Assembly: GCF_020509005.1 (NCBI RefSeq)
Contig: NC_063021.1
Coordinates: 372,001 to 436,000 of the forward strand
Direction of reading: 5' to 3'
DNA length: 64,000 nucleotides
From: Fulvia fulva
Lineage: Eukaryota; Ascomycota; Dothideomycetes; Mycosphaerellales; Mycosphaerellaceae
This document shows positions 11,152 through 22,649 of the stretch, one piece after another. Made by a program: the position numbers and the translations under genes. Position 1 is the first letter of the stretch; the number at the start of each line of letters is the position of its first letter. Below the pieces are notes generated by a model. That model was not told the DNA's origin. It worked only from the letters and a program-made list of their open reading frames with translations, and did not search any database.

Positions 11152-12622
11152 AGAGTGCAAGCGACGTGCAATGAATGATAGAGATGATACCAGCATTGGC
11201 GTAGCATTGCGGTGGATAGTATGAGTATGACCATGACAATGACCACCACTTCCTTCCCTTAACGTGAAGGATTGACACAACGGCTCATCAAGACCAGAAC
11301 AGACAACACATGTCGGCCAACATCAAAGCGCTCCAGACCACCGCGCCTTCGCTCACAAGCTCGTTCTGTGCTATTACCGCAGACCTTCGAGGAGGGACGA
11401 TGAGATCCGGGAGAGATAGGGCATTCACGCGCTGTCTCAGAGGAGAGACGTTTACTCCCGGTGAATTTGGATTGCAGATGCTCTCGTTGTTGAGACTCGT
11501 CGGGACATAGGGATACGTACATTGGTATGTATGTACGTTATTCTGAGAGCGTAGATCACATGCTAATGTCTAATTCACATGACAGCAATCAAAGCATGTG
11601 AAACTCTCCAATCGTCGACGAAGGTCAGCGCGAGCATTACGTCAATACAACTTCCAGCCCTAGAGTGGGCCAACGTGCCCAGCAGCATGAACGTCAGCAC
11701 TGAATGGAGTCAAATATCGTGATGCGCTTCGCAACATACTGCTACCGCATCGTCGCCTTCAGACTTATTGCAACTTCTACGCCAAGCTATAGGACTCTCG
11801 AGCATTATCGCTGAGCTCATCCAGCGGTAAGTATCGACGCGCTTCCTTGTCGATCGAGACAACATCACCTCCCGAGGATTCGGGATCGGCTATGCTGTTG
11901 CTGGTAAAGTCGTCTAGATGGCCGATCCGTGCATTGGTATGTACGTTGAAGTATGACTATGCAGAGTCATGTACGGACGCAGAAGTACATGCAGACAGAT
12001 TGAGAGTAGAGCCCGTGAAAAGTGCATGTGACAATTTCACCTGAAGCAGGTGACAGCGCCCACGCGCGGCTTCGCGGTGATCAAAGAGCGGAGCACAACT
12101 CGGCAGCATAAGATATGAGATATTCCGGCAGGCTATACACCAACATTGCGCACTCTACATCGACCGCAGCACACACCACCATCTCAAGAGCTACGCGAAT
12201 TCCCCCATAATCCATGCACACGGTAAACCCGAACGACGCGCTCTGTGTGCACTTCCTCGAATACAAACTCTACAACCTTGCCGAGCCGAGCAGACTTGTG
12301 TTCTTCCGCGATATAGAAGGCTTTGATAAGCTGGAAAGAAGTTCGCGCGGTGTACGAATATGTATTCAACGATTGACAAGCACAACTACTTCGAGACCCA
12401 CACAGGCATCTCAGACGATGTCGAGGGCATCCAAATGAGCTGTCTTGTCTCTATGCGGACGCAGTATACATCCTATGCGCGGTACGGCTCCCTCGTTCTG
12501 GGAACCCGTCGTTGACATAGCGCTTCGAGTCCCTTGCTACCTCAATCCACCTCTCGCCCGTCCCTGCCCCCTTAGGAAGTCTCTCCACCCTCCGCAAAGT
12601 GACCACGCGCTCCCATCATCCC
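11152..12622. other. gene-poor region with relic gene copies
   Basis: No intact gene. Decayed segments near 11390-11570, 11850-11980 and 12150-12480 share short stretches with each other and with 6.2-6.6 kb. Examples are ETFTPGEFG near 11447, a gtatgtacgtt stretch at about 11527 and 11938, and GCAGTATACATCCTATGC at about 12462. They look like fragments of one short gene family, perhaps BTB/POZ type. Frames are interrupted throughout. The right end is the 3' flank of the small secreted protein gene. Confidence 0.45.
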
Positions 12623-12920
12623 CTACTCCAAAACAGTAGTCCCATCACAACAATAACATTTCCTACATCATCATCACATTAGCCCTGCTCTCTCCTTCCC
12701 TTCCATCCACTCCCTCCTTCACCTTGATGGTGACTTTGACTCACTTATTCGGCGCACACTGCCCACAAGTCTGCGTAAGGAGTTGACATTGCAACTCACA
12801 CGTCGGAGATCCTGTTAAAGGACAGAGGAGGACACCATTGAGTTGCCTCTCTTCGACATCGACAGTCGGAGCTGCGGTGGCGAGGGTCAGGATCGTGAGG
12901 AAGAGGGTGAGGAGTTGCAT
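12623..12920 (-). CDS. small secreted cysteine-rich protein, eight cysteines
   Basis: Two exons on the minus strand (12920-12745 and 12662-12623; intron 12663-12744, gtgagt donor, ctaat branch, tag acceptor) encode 71 residues. The N terminus MQLLTLFLTILTLATAAP is a classic signal peptide with an Ala-x-Ala site. The mature part contains eight cysteines at 33, 41, 45, 52, 55, 61, 63 and 64. Exon 2 contributes three of them (KCYCCDG), strong evidence that the intron is real. The spacing includes C-x3-C (41-45) and C-x-C (61-63), the arrangement of cysteine-stabilised alpha-beta (defensin-like) folds. Without splicing, a TGA inside the donor ends the protein after 59 residues, losing the last three cysteines. 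Such proteins are typically effectors or antimicrobial peptides; function here is inference. Its setting is gene-poor and relic-rich. Confidence 0.72.
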
Positions 12921-13675
12921 TGCGGTCTTGGTGCTGTGATGATATGCTGTATCCTGTGCTGTTCAATCACTGTGAAAGCCGTATGCAAGATTGTCGTTAA
13001 GCTGTAGTCGTCGATGTGAGGCTCAAACCCTACGTCCATACCCATCTTATGTCTACAACATGGTACCGTCCATTTTACTTGGCTCCCCCCATCATTGGCT
13101 CGTGATGTCCAAGATCTCCTCTTTCATCCAAACTCTATCTGTCGTACACGCCCGTACACTCGCTTGTGCATAGCACCAGCTTTCGAAGCAGTAACTACAT
13201 TGTAGATCGACTACTACGTCCGAGGTAAGGGTCACTACCGTCACATGGGATCCGTTACGACCTGCTGTGTACCCGGAAGAAGTCGAAGCGCACCTATTCC
13301 ATACACTGCGTGTTGACATGCTGTGCTGCTACTTTGCACTGCCGCTATGGAGAGCGATCGTCTAGTGGTGGGGAGAGAGGGTGTAGCGCGTCGCGCTGTC
13401 AGAGCAGTCCATTTGATTTCTTCAACTCGCTCGCTGGCTAATAAGTACCATTCTGCCTGTTCTATTCACTTGCTCCAAACCTGCAAGGAACGGGGTATAA
13501 AACAACAAGCTAAGCCGAGTGTAACAACATGCCTATGCCCATCATCATCGTCCAGTACTCCACTCCATGCTTCACACAAAGTTGCCTCCGGGCTCACATG
13601 TCGCTCGGCGGCACTCTCCTCCCCGACGCCTCGCAAAATCTAGTCAATCCCGCTCCTCATGCCAGAATATGGTAT
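12921..13675. other. intergenic, promoter of secreted protein gene
   Basis: Upstream region of the small secreted protein (leftward) and 3' flank of the J-domain gene. A TATAAAA sequence at 13496-13502 faces right, but the only frame behind it is antisense to the J-domain gene. No coding evidence. Confidence 0.45.
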
Positions 13676-16600
13676 TCATGCATCCACCAAGGCGCCCTGC
13701 GAAACAAGCTTCCTAACCCTCTCTCGCAAGTCCTGAAACTTCTTCACGGCCTCCAGATGTCGCTCACATCCAAGATCCCAGACTGTGCGGACTGCCTCGT
13801 CCTCCAGTACACCTTTGAGGTAATGACCCCAGCCCATCTGCGATGTCGGATCTCCGGTCGCTTCCAGCCATGCAGTGCCGTTCACCATACGTGTGTCAGC
13901 CTGCTTCTGACGAGTGTCGAAATGTGCCAGCATGGTCTTGTTGAAGCCATGGAAATGCTCCAGATAGGTGCCGAAAGCAAGTGCGTACACATGCCAACTC
14001 TGCTTCGTCAACTTCGTAGGTGCCTGTGGCGCCTTGGGCACATTGGGAGTCACGAGTTTCTGTGGTCGTAAAGACTGCGTGCTCGTGGAGGCCGCTGCTG
14101 ATGACTGGAACGGTAAAGTTGAGCTCAGGTCTGCCAGATTCTTGAGACCATCTGCGCTCTTCGCGATCGGCTCGACATGAGACAGGTCGTCGAGATTCGT
14201 CTTCAGCTGTGGTTCCGTGGCATTTCGACTATGTCGTGCTGCACTCGGGCTACGCTGCTCTGCTTCTTGTTGCTTCCGCCACGTCGATGGCTCCACCGAC
14301 ACATAGCGTGGGCCCTTCGTGGACGTCGGCTGTGTAGCTGTCTCCTGTTCGGCATTCGGCGGAATCGAGCTTACAGGCGGTTCTGTGTCAATGTCCATTG
14401 CGTCCGCATCGCCGGTAGTCGTGGCGGCTGGGTCAACATGACTGGCAGTATCCGGTTCGTCGACCATGATATGTGGTTGCTCTTGCGTACCCGTCGTTGC
14501 AGTCTGGCTGTTCGTGTGCAGCCGACTGCCTTTCCTGCTAGGTGTCTTCGACCTCGACCCGTTCTGGGATTCATTTCGTACTTCCGGCTTCCATGTCCAA
14601 GAGGGATCGCGGAATGTGCTCTTCCACTGTTGCTCGTCGAACTTGACATCAGTAGGAGAAGTGAAAGTCGTTGGCTGAGCCTGTGTCTCGTCTGGTCGTG
14701 GTGGCGGACCCATACTGCCTGGTGTGCTGCCGTTGCTCGCTGGACCACCGTCGTGAGTATTCGCACGATCAGCACGACGAGCTTGTCCTCGGCGACCGGG
14801 GGATGGTCGACGTCCGGCTGCAGTGAAGTAGTCGGGTTGTTGGGCAGTACCTGGTGATCCCATGAATGTCCCGCTGAAGCCATCAGGAGAAAACTTCGTG
14901 TTGATATTATCGAAGCTGCGGCTCTTTGTAGGGTTGAATGTATCGCCATTGACAGGAAAGTGGAAACTGTTCGCAGAAGACTGCTTGTCAGTAATGCTTC
15001 TTGACACTGGTTCAAGACCAACAGAGGGGAAGCGATAGATCGCATCCTTGAGCAAACGGTCGCAGGACATATCCCCAACGGACTTGCCGTCGCGTACTGT
15101 GGCGGTCAACCTCAGAAACACCTCCACATTGAGCAAGTTGAGATCTTCATCCTTGTCGCAGAGTGCTCTGAGCTGTGTGCGGAAGTTGAGGTATGCCTGC
15201 CGTGTCGCGCTGGAAGCTTGATACCACAATGGATCTTTGTTGGCATGCTCGAAGTCTTGAGCAGAAGCGAGTGTCGGACTCGACGACGCAGCAGTCTCAA
15301 TGCCACTGTCTTTGCGCTTCAAAGTCGAGGAAGAGGCGCTTGGCGACACAGAGCTAGGGACAGCCCATTTCGGTATGGCAGATTTGGCTGCGTTGGACAC
15401 TCCGAATGATAGAGACCCAAACGCATCCGATATCCATTTTGTGCGACTGAAAGGAGTGCTGGCGGTACGTGCAGAAGGGGTGTTAGCAGAAGGAGAGGGG
15501 TTTGCATACATGTTGTTGCTGCTTGGTCGCTGCTCCATGCTGGGTGGACGCCCGCTGTCAGACTGATGGCCACTATCAAGTGATGGTCCATCAGCAGACA
15601 GGTTCGATCCGTTGAGCCGTGAGCTCGGTGCTCGTGGCACCTTCTTCGGCCTGTCCTCTGGTGCTCGAGGAGTGTGTTGCGATCTGCCATTGGTTGCACT
15701 GCTGTCAGATTTCTCTTCTGGCGACTCGGTCTGATCGGGGTTGAACTCGGATGACTCTTCGCTGCCGTCGCTTGATTCGCTGGATACACCTGGCGCAAAA
15801 CCCTGCTTACGACCATTCGTGGTACCGTCGGCGGTTTTGGTCTGGCGTAAAGGTGGGCTGCTGCTCCTGGCCCGGCTGGAACTGGGACTGTTACTCTCTG
15901 GTTGTAGTCTAGTCGTGTCCCGGGTACTTGCCGAGCGGCGGAGGCCGTCGCCAAATTGAAGCTTCTCGCCGATGAAGGACGCGTACGGAGTGCTGACCCT
16001 GTTGCCTTCCGCATAAGGAACCTCATCATTCGGTGTTCGACCTCTGGAAGATGGCTGTCGTGGTGGGAACGGTCTCAAATTCTGTGGTGGTGTCGGAGAG
16101 TGTGGTGCAGACGTTGGGGGCGGACCAGGTGGAGGGGGTGGGAAACCATCGGCAGTGAAATCTTCCGACTTATGCCGGTGCACGTAGTGACCAGTAGATG
16201 GTGGAGCTGGCCGCTCGTCTGAGCCAGGCGCATTTGGGTCGAAGCCACCAGGTCTTCGTGGTGTAGTTGGGGCTCTGCCTTGTGGCCTCTTACTGTTCAT
16301 ACCCGGCTTCCCTGCGTTCGCTGTCTGGAAAGCGTGCCATGCCGTTTGTTGCTCCGCCGCCGGTGCAGCACTTCCACCATACCTGAAGCCTGCCCTGATC
16401 TTCTCCTCTGGTGGTATCTTCGTGTCTGCCCTGTTCATTCTCGGTCGAGCAGCGTTTTGCTGCTGTGTCTGTGGGTTTGGAGATCGAGGCGGCGGTGGGG
16501 GTCCTGGATTCGGGTATCGAGGCTTTTCTGGTGTAGGTCCGCTGTTCATGTTCTGCCACGCGCGGAACTGCTGTGTCCTGTCTGCTGAGTCTTTCCCGCG

Positions 16601-17077
16601 AGGCATGGCGTTCGCTGGACGTGGAAAGTTTGTGAAACGATCGGCACCTGTGGGCTGACCGGCAGCAGGAGCAGGTCGTTGCCATGTTCCTGGTTGTGTT
16701 CGCCGAGGCGGCGGTGGGTATGCTGAGGTGGCGGCATATGGGTTGCCTGGTGTAGGCCCAGCGGTCTTGAAGGCGGGATATAGACCTGTCGTTCGCCGGT
16801 CTTGGTCATACTTTGCTTTGGTTGTGGCGTCGCTCAGCACTTCATTTGCTGCCTGTATTGCCTGGAAACGAGGCACGCATTCTTCCTCTTTGCCTGCATT
16901 GCGATCGGGGTGGTACTGTAGGGCTAGCTTTCGGTAGGCTTTTCGGACATCGTCGACAGAGGCGGTAGTAGGTAGATCGAGGTCGGCATAGTCTACACGG
17001 AACTCGTTAGGGCGTGCGCTCCTCTCACCCACAGACTACATGTACGTACAGTTATGCTTTGGGTCGGGCTTGACCAT
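13676..17077 (-). CDS. large J-domain (DnaJ-type) protein
   Basis: Two exons (17077-17050 and 16992-13676; intron 16993-17049, cctaac branch) encode 1114 residues. The tiny 28-nt first exon supplies MVKPDPKHNY, which splices in frame to YADLDLPTTAS and restores a normal J-domain start. Reading from a Met inside the intron would give an abnormal N terminus. The J domain spans about 10-75 with HPD at 37-39, so it should stimulate Hsp70 ATPase. Residues about 80-900 are low complexity, rich in Pro, Ser, Gln and Arg (disordered). The last 120 residues are predicted helical (FGTYLEHFHGFNKTML, then WGHYLKGVLEDEAVR, then LEAVKKFQDLRERVRKLV). The combination of N-terminal J domain and long disordered tail is found in uncharacterised Pezizomycotina proteins; the specific client is unknown. 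Confidence 0.87.
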
Positions 17078-18474
17078 GTTGACAATGCTGACAACAAATC
17101 ACGACTCCTCAAGGATTTTGTTGGGGTGCAGACTGCATGTACGAGCAGCGAGCGGTGGTGGTGTCACGGCAGGAAGGCATGTGAACTAGCCGCAGGTGCC
17201 GATGTGGCTCAGACAGCGCGTGTGCCTTCGAGTCGTCGTGGCGGCGAAGTAAACGTGTTGGTCGAGTCGATGCGATCGCAGTGTTGATGTCTCGATGTTG
17301 GATGACAGGAGGTCCGATGTGAGATGCACGTGGTGCGCGCGCGGGAAGAAACCAAGCGTCGTTGTGAAGCGGTGGGGTATCTGACAGAGGGTCCAAGATC
17401 TGAAGTGAATGGTCTCGATGGTGAAGAAAGTGGTAGCACAGCCGGCGGTGAGCTGTGTCTCCGCTCACTTTCTCACGTCGCGCAGAAGAAGCTGTTGGCA
17501 CAACGACAGTGTGAAGAGGACGGCAGTATTGGCAGAGTGAAGCCGTGTGCGTTCTGGCTGCAGCTGAAGCACTTCCCGCCAACGTGCAGAGAACTGGTGC
17601 TGTTGGATGTGCTGCTCGTGACGTGTTGGCTGTTGCTGCGATCGCCAGCCAAGCACACGCGATCCTGGTTTGCCGCGATGCCGCTCCCGTCCCGCGTTTC
17701 CACTGCAGCCACTTTCACTGTGAAGAACACCACACTCCCCATCAACAAAGCAATGCTGGGGTGATAGCTTCGCGGTACAGTACCACCGTCCTGTCCAAGA
17801 ACGCGCGCTCGATCACCACATCTGTGGCACTACACCGCTGCCTACGCCAACTCACCCGCCGATCACTTCAGAACGAACACCCTGGTTGCCCCTGTCAGGC
17901 CTCAACAGCTCTCCCAAAGGGTCCGCCCACGTCCTACGTTCTTCCTCGCTGCTCTTGCGCAAGTATGCGTCCAGACGCTTGGCTGCGACTTCGATGCTCG
18001 AGTGTTCCAGCGTTGCTCCATGCTCACTCAACGTACATGAAGGAGTGCGCGGCATTCAACGAACGACTTCTATTTCCTGCAGAGAAGGTCCTGCGTTCGT
18101 CGGCTCCCACAAGGCACATGCAGCTCGTTGCGGCTGAGCCAATCGCGATCAGGAACGTGGCGTAATGCAGTGTGAGAGTGTTCATTATGCCAGCACTATT
18201 GGATCTGGTAGGTCTATATAGGCACGACATGTCGCCTTGCATTGGCTTTGACACTCTGGCTTTTCGTCCAGAGTTTCCTCGCTGTATTTTTGAAGCATAG
18301 CGATTCGTGCGACAGATTCTTCGACCCGGACCATCCGCCTGCGAACCGACTCGAGGTCGGACAGTCAAGGCACAAACGATTATCATGCCTACAAAGGGAA
18401 GGGCCGGCTTCAGCATCGCCGCGACGCACTTGTCCTCGTCCGGGAACGCTAGGACAATTGTGGGGTAAACTCGA
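17078..18474. other. intergenic, nothing supported
   Basis: Promoter side of the J-domain gene plus about 1.2 kb in which open frames on both strands are arginine/serine-rich, mutually overlapping and lack splice sites or motifs. I see no gene here. Confidence 0.45.
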
Positions 18475-18792
18475 TCACGCTTTGGTCGTCCAGTCACTAT
18501 GAACAGCAACGGTGATTTCGACCTTGTTGGGTACGTCGGTGATGGGATTGATGCGCTCTTCCTGTGGCATCTCAACCACCGTGCCAGCGTTCTCCACTTC
18601 CTTGTCAAAAAGGCGAATGCTGTTTGCTGTCAGCTTGTACTTCACCGCGTACACGATTTTCAGTACGCGCTCGAATTCCCTACGAGTCTGCGCCGGTGTT
18701 GGTGGCTTATGTCTGCCCTTCCATGTGCCCATGTAGACGAGTACTGCCTCGAGCAAGACTGCTGGCTGCACGCGAAAATTGCCGAACACCAC
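18475..18792 (-). CDS. hypothetical protein or gene fragment
   Basis: An open frame of about 105 codons reading leftward. It has plausible coding character: FGNFRVQPAVLLEAVLVYMG, then a charged helical stretch (TRREFERVLKIVYAVKYKL) and an acidic C terminus ending DWTTKA. A TGA lies just upstream in frame at about 18812. A tactgact branch followed by an AG suggests this is a 3' exon, but no upstream exon joins in frame with a GT donor. It may be a remnant. I do not recognise the family. Confidence 0.3.
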   Translation of the reverse strand: MVFGNFRVQPAVLLEAVLVYMGTWKGRHKPPTPAQTRREFERVLKIVYAVKYKLTANSIRLFDKEVENAGTVVEMPQEERINPITDVPNKVEITVAVHSDWTTKA

Positions 18793-19682
18793 GGCGTACC
18801 CATCGACTCCATTCAGTCAGTATGGGAGTTCCCAAAAGCGCGCGCACCTCGAGGAGCAAGTGCGCATGTCTTCAATGCCCTGTATGCTGGGAGGAGCCGC
18901 TAGCTCACTCGTAGCCTTCAACAGCGACTCGTCGAAAATGTAGCATTGGGATACCCATAGGCGCTTCTTAGCGGCGAGAAATCTAGAATGCTGTCAAGTG
19001 GCAACGCAAACACCCCGATGCCGAGTCTCTCTCTCTCTCTCCGCGGGCTCTAGACATCGCGTCTCCTACTACGAAGGAGCAAACAACGCCATCACCCTCC
19101 AGAGAACTTCTGGGTCGCCAGGCAGAACCGGTGAGGTTGAGTCAAGCGCTCCGTGGACCCGTTCCTATCGTATCTTCCCCAGCGCAAAACACTGTCATGA
19201 TGTGCTCTTCTTGACCACATGGATTTTCTTTTTTGGATGGCCACATGCTGTACATACCACACCACACTATTTCACATCGTCTCCAGTCTCCAAGACTCCA
19301 TCTCTTCATAAGCGAGAGTACTGCCGTATACCCCAACATACGAATAGTACACACACCCGCACATTCAAACAATACACGACGGCTCATGCTATAACCAAAC
19401 ATTACCATCAATTTCCAATGCTATTGCTACTACTATTGCTAAAAAGTCACAACTACCCCATCCCGCATCAACATCAACACGCAAAAGTGGTATCCCCAAA
19501 AAGAACAAAAGGATATAAGGAACAAAAAACCGCGGCACCCCTTTTCAAATTTCCCGATCTCATCAACACATGCCTGCAGGCTTCACCCCATTCTGCTCAA
19601 TGTATGCCACCGTATCATTCAGAGCCATGTCATCGTGAAGGGGCTTCGCCGCCCAGTTGCACGCCGTCTGTGGCCTCGACAT
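18793..19682. other. intergenic with TC-repeat, nothing supported
   Basis: Contains a short TC run at about 19025-19041. The A/T-rich stretch 19300-19560 probably includes the 3' untranslated region of the CBM48 gene to its right, on the minus strand. Open frames here are low complexity and unsupported. Confidence 0.45.
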
Positions 19683-22649
19683 CTAGTTCTTGAGCTTCTC
19701 CTTGATTCGGCTGAAGAGACCCTTCTTCTTCGCATGGCCTTCGCCAGTGCTATCGGATGTGCCGTGCGAAGAGTCTGGGGTACTCTTCCCAAACCTGCCC
19801 ATGATAGAGTTGCGCTTTTGAGGTGTGCTTGGGTTGGCTTGTGAGTTGCGAGGTGTGCCGATGGGCTTGCTGGCCGCTGTCTGAGCGGCAGCGGTAGCGG
19901 CATCCTTTCCAGATGTCTTTGGTGCTTCGCTGGAGCCAACACCGGTCGTGACGACTGGCTTGGTCTGGTCAGCGATGGTAGGGTTGGGTTTGGACATTGG
20001 GCTGACGTCGCGGCTGTCATGGACTGTGTTGGTCTGTGCGGATGGCGCTTGTGCTTGTGAGCTTGCCGATGCGTTGAGGCCGTCCTTTGGCTTCTCGTCC
20101 ATGCTGATAGGCGCTATGCCGCCGACAGCACCAAGCTGGGGAGCACCAGATGATGATGTGCCTGATGTCGCGGCTGGTGCGGTAGCGCTTGTGGCAGCGG
20201 CAACAGTAGGTGCAGGCTCGCCAGTTGCTTGCGTTTCTGGCACCTTCTGCAGTAGCTCCTTCTCGACATCGCTCTTTTCGTGCACTGCCTCTGCATTCGC
20301 GGCAGCCTCTGGACCGACGTGGGCCTCCTTCTGCGACGCTTGGACCTCAGCTGGGACAGCATCTGTAGTCTTGGTGCCTGTGCCGTTGGAGATGGGTGTA
20401 ATGCCCTCACCTGCAGCCTTCTGAGCCGGGATGGAAGATGACGTTACAGTTGTGCCCGAAGTCACACCTGAGGTAAGTCCTGAGCGGGAACCCGACTGGG
20501 AATTCTGCTCATCGATCTTTTGCTGTATCGATACTGGCAATACCTTGGTTGGGTCCGTTCCAGTCGTCTCATGAGTCTTGTTCACAACATATGCGGCACC
20601 ACCAGCCGCAGCCGCTCCAGCAGCCGCAAGACCGCCTGCGACAGCACCGGTCACGCCCTTGTTGTCGCTGGTGCTCGCTGGCTCCTCCGGTACCTTGGCC
20701 TTGAGCTCGCTCTCCATCTCCTTCTTGTCCTGGACTGCTTCTGGGTTTGCAGCTGCTTCTGGGCCAACATGTGCTTTTTCTTGACTTTCGGCAACAACCT
20801 CTGGTACGCCTCGTGGCTCCTTTGGCACGTGACCAGCGAGGCCGTTGGTAGTGCTGGTCGGTGACACTGAGGATATTGCAGCGGCCCCGAGGCCTCCGGC
20901 AGCAGCACCACCTACTAGGCCGCCGGCAACTGCGCTAGGGTTGCTTTCACTCTTTGCCGCGGGCTCTTCTGGCACTGTCTTCTTCAGCTCGTTCTCCACC
21001 TGCCTTTTCTCTACGACAGCTTCAGGATTCGCAGCAGCCTCTGGGGCAACATGTGCCTCTTTCTGGCTGTCGGTCACGACCTCGGGCACGCCTCGTGGCT
21101 CCTTGGGCACCTGACCAGCCAACGCAGCCGTTGTGCTGGATGGAGCTACAGATGACAGAGTAGGTCCTGCCGAGTCGTCTTCGCTGAAAGCTCGATCGAT
21201 CGGTGGCGGTGCGTCCTTGCCCATGCCCATGCTTGATTCAGGAATCATGTTGCTGGTCTGAGGTCCGAGTCCGCCAAAGAGTGCAGCACCACCCAATGAA
21301 GAGCCTTCGCTTGCTGGACTGACGACTGGTGGGAGCTGTGGTGCACCTGAGTCGCTCTTCTCGTAGGACGCTTGGTCAAGCTTGACGTTGCTGGTGATGG
21401 TGTTGCTAGTAAGACTGCTCGAGTCTGGGACCTTCTCGCCTGGCTGCAGATGTACTGGGTTTCCAATTCCGCCAGTTGCGGGAATGGGAGCGACGCCGAA
21501 TGTCTGCTCTGCTGCGTTTGTCTTCAACGATGGGTCCTCACGCGCTGTAGAGGATACGGTGTTGTTATTGATAGTCGACGGATCTGGCACCTTCTCACCT
21601 GGCGCAAGTTGGATTGGGTTGGCCGCACCTGCCGAAGCTAGATATATACGTTAGCGGGGATGTGCTATCATTGCGAAAGCTTCGGAGCGCATTTGCATTG
21701 CTTCTCCGCCTCTATGTCGATCTTGTCTCAAGTACTGAGTCGCCATGCATATTGAGCAAAGGCAGGGGACTAAAGGGCGGTCGCCAACCCAGGACCGCAA
21801 GCATACTGTACCCGCCATGGTCGTGACAGCACAGTAGAAGTATTGCAGTAAGCGCGCCTCGCTTCGCCTATAGCCTTGAAGTCGAAGCTGCTGAACGCAC
21901 TGCGCGAAGATCGATATGCCCATGGTTCTTGGACAGTGCGGGCCCCACGTTCTTTGTCGAGATCGCTCGAAATTTGACTTACCTGGAATTGGGTTGACGG
22001 AGAACTGTTGCTCCTTCTCATTCTCCTTGGTCTTGTCCGACGAGAGTCCAACAGCAGCAGCAGCAGATGCGGCGACAGCACTGGCACCAGCAGCTACGCC
22101 TGCCGCCGCGCCAGACAGACCACCTTTGTCCTCTGTATCTTTAGCATCGCCGACGGCGGGCGTCTCTGGGAAGCCACCTGGCATTGTATTCGAAGTCTGT
22201 TTCTCAAGCGGTTGTTGTCCTGCAAGCTCTGTGGTCGTCGCGCCTGGTGCTACCGAGGAATTGCTGAAGTGGTATGCCATCGAGTTCGGAGGTTTGATGT
22301 CTTCGGGGTAGAGGACGTTATTAATGTTTCCTTCGTGGTCGGTCTCTGTCTTGCCGGTGTGATCGTGCTTCCATACGCCGTCCGCCACGAACTAGATTCA
22401 CGAGCGTCAGATGTGATGACAGGCTTCACGATGCGCATTGCGCGGCCATCATGTGCGCGCTCAGCTGCACAGCCCGTGTGTTCAACATACCTTGTACAGG
22501 ATCTTCTGGGTCGTGTCGGGAAGGTGCACGTCTCTTTCAAAGCCGTAGAATGTCTTGTCGAGTCGGATTGTCTTTGCCCAGTTGTCGAATGTGCCGGTGA
22601 CATAGACCTCCTCAGCTGAGTGATCCCATCTAAAGGTGTATGATCCCAT
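19683..22649 (-). CDS. CBM48/AMPK-beta-like protein with internal repeats (cruciform-binding type)
   Basis: Three exons (22649-22491, 22391-21983, 21637-19683) encode 840 residues. Exons 1-2 form an N-terminal glycogen-binding (CBM48, E-set) fold of about 85 residues: FRWDHSAEEVYVTGTFDNW (6-24), then KFVADGVWKHD and NNVLYPE. This layout matches fungal CRP1/Mdg1-type cruciform DNA-binding proteins. The rest is Ala/Ser/Pro/Glu-rich with two strong repeats (about 362-420 and 457-515; core VPKEPRGVPEVV, then EAHVxPEAAANPEAV, then VPEEPA) and a third degenerate copy near 615-655. The C terminus KKKGLFSRIKEKLKN is a basic amphipathic helix. The 345-bp second intron is long for this window. In yeast, CRP1 binds cruciform DNA and MDG1 acts in pheromone signalling; the role here is inferred only from architecture. 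Confidence 0.83.

Noticed and set aside
10438..11280. 280-codon minus-strand frame opposite the MDR oxidoreductase
   Set aside because: It is the antisense shadow of a strongly codon-biased gene (C-ending codons) and has no motif; the sense frame has all family signatures.
13529..14071. Plus-strand frame behind a TATAAAA at 13496-13502
   Set aside because: It lies antisense to the J-domain gene's conserved C terminus and has no recognisable feature. The TATA may be chance or drive a non-coding transcript.
17109..18165. Several overlapping frames of 70-200 codons on both strands
   Set aside because: Arginine/serine-rich composition typical of non-coding GC-rich DNA; no consistent start, intron or motif.
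18998..19693. 231-codon plus-strand frame, His/Thr/Ser-rich
   Set aside because: Simple-sequence A/C-rich DNA near the 3' end of the CBM48 gene; low complexity and no domain.
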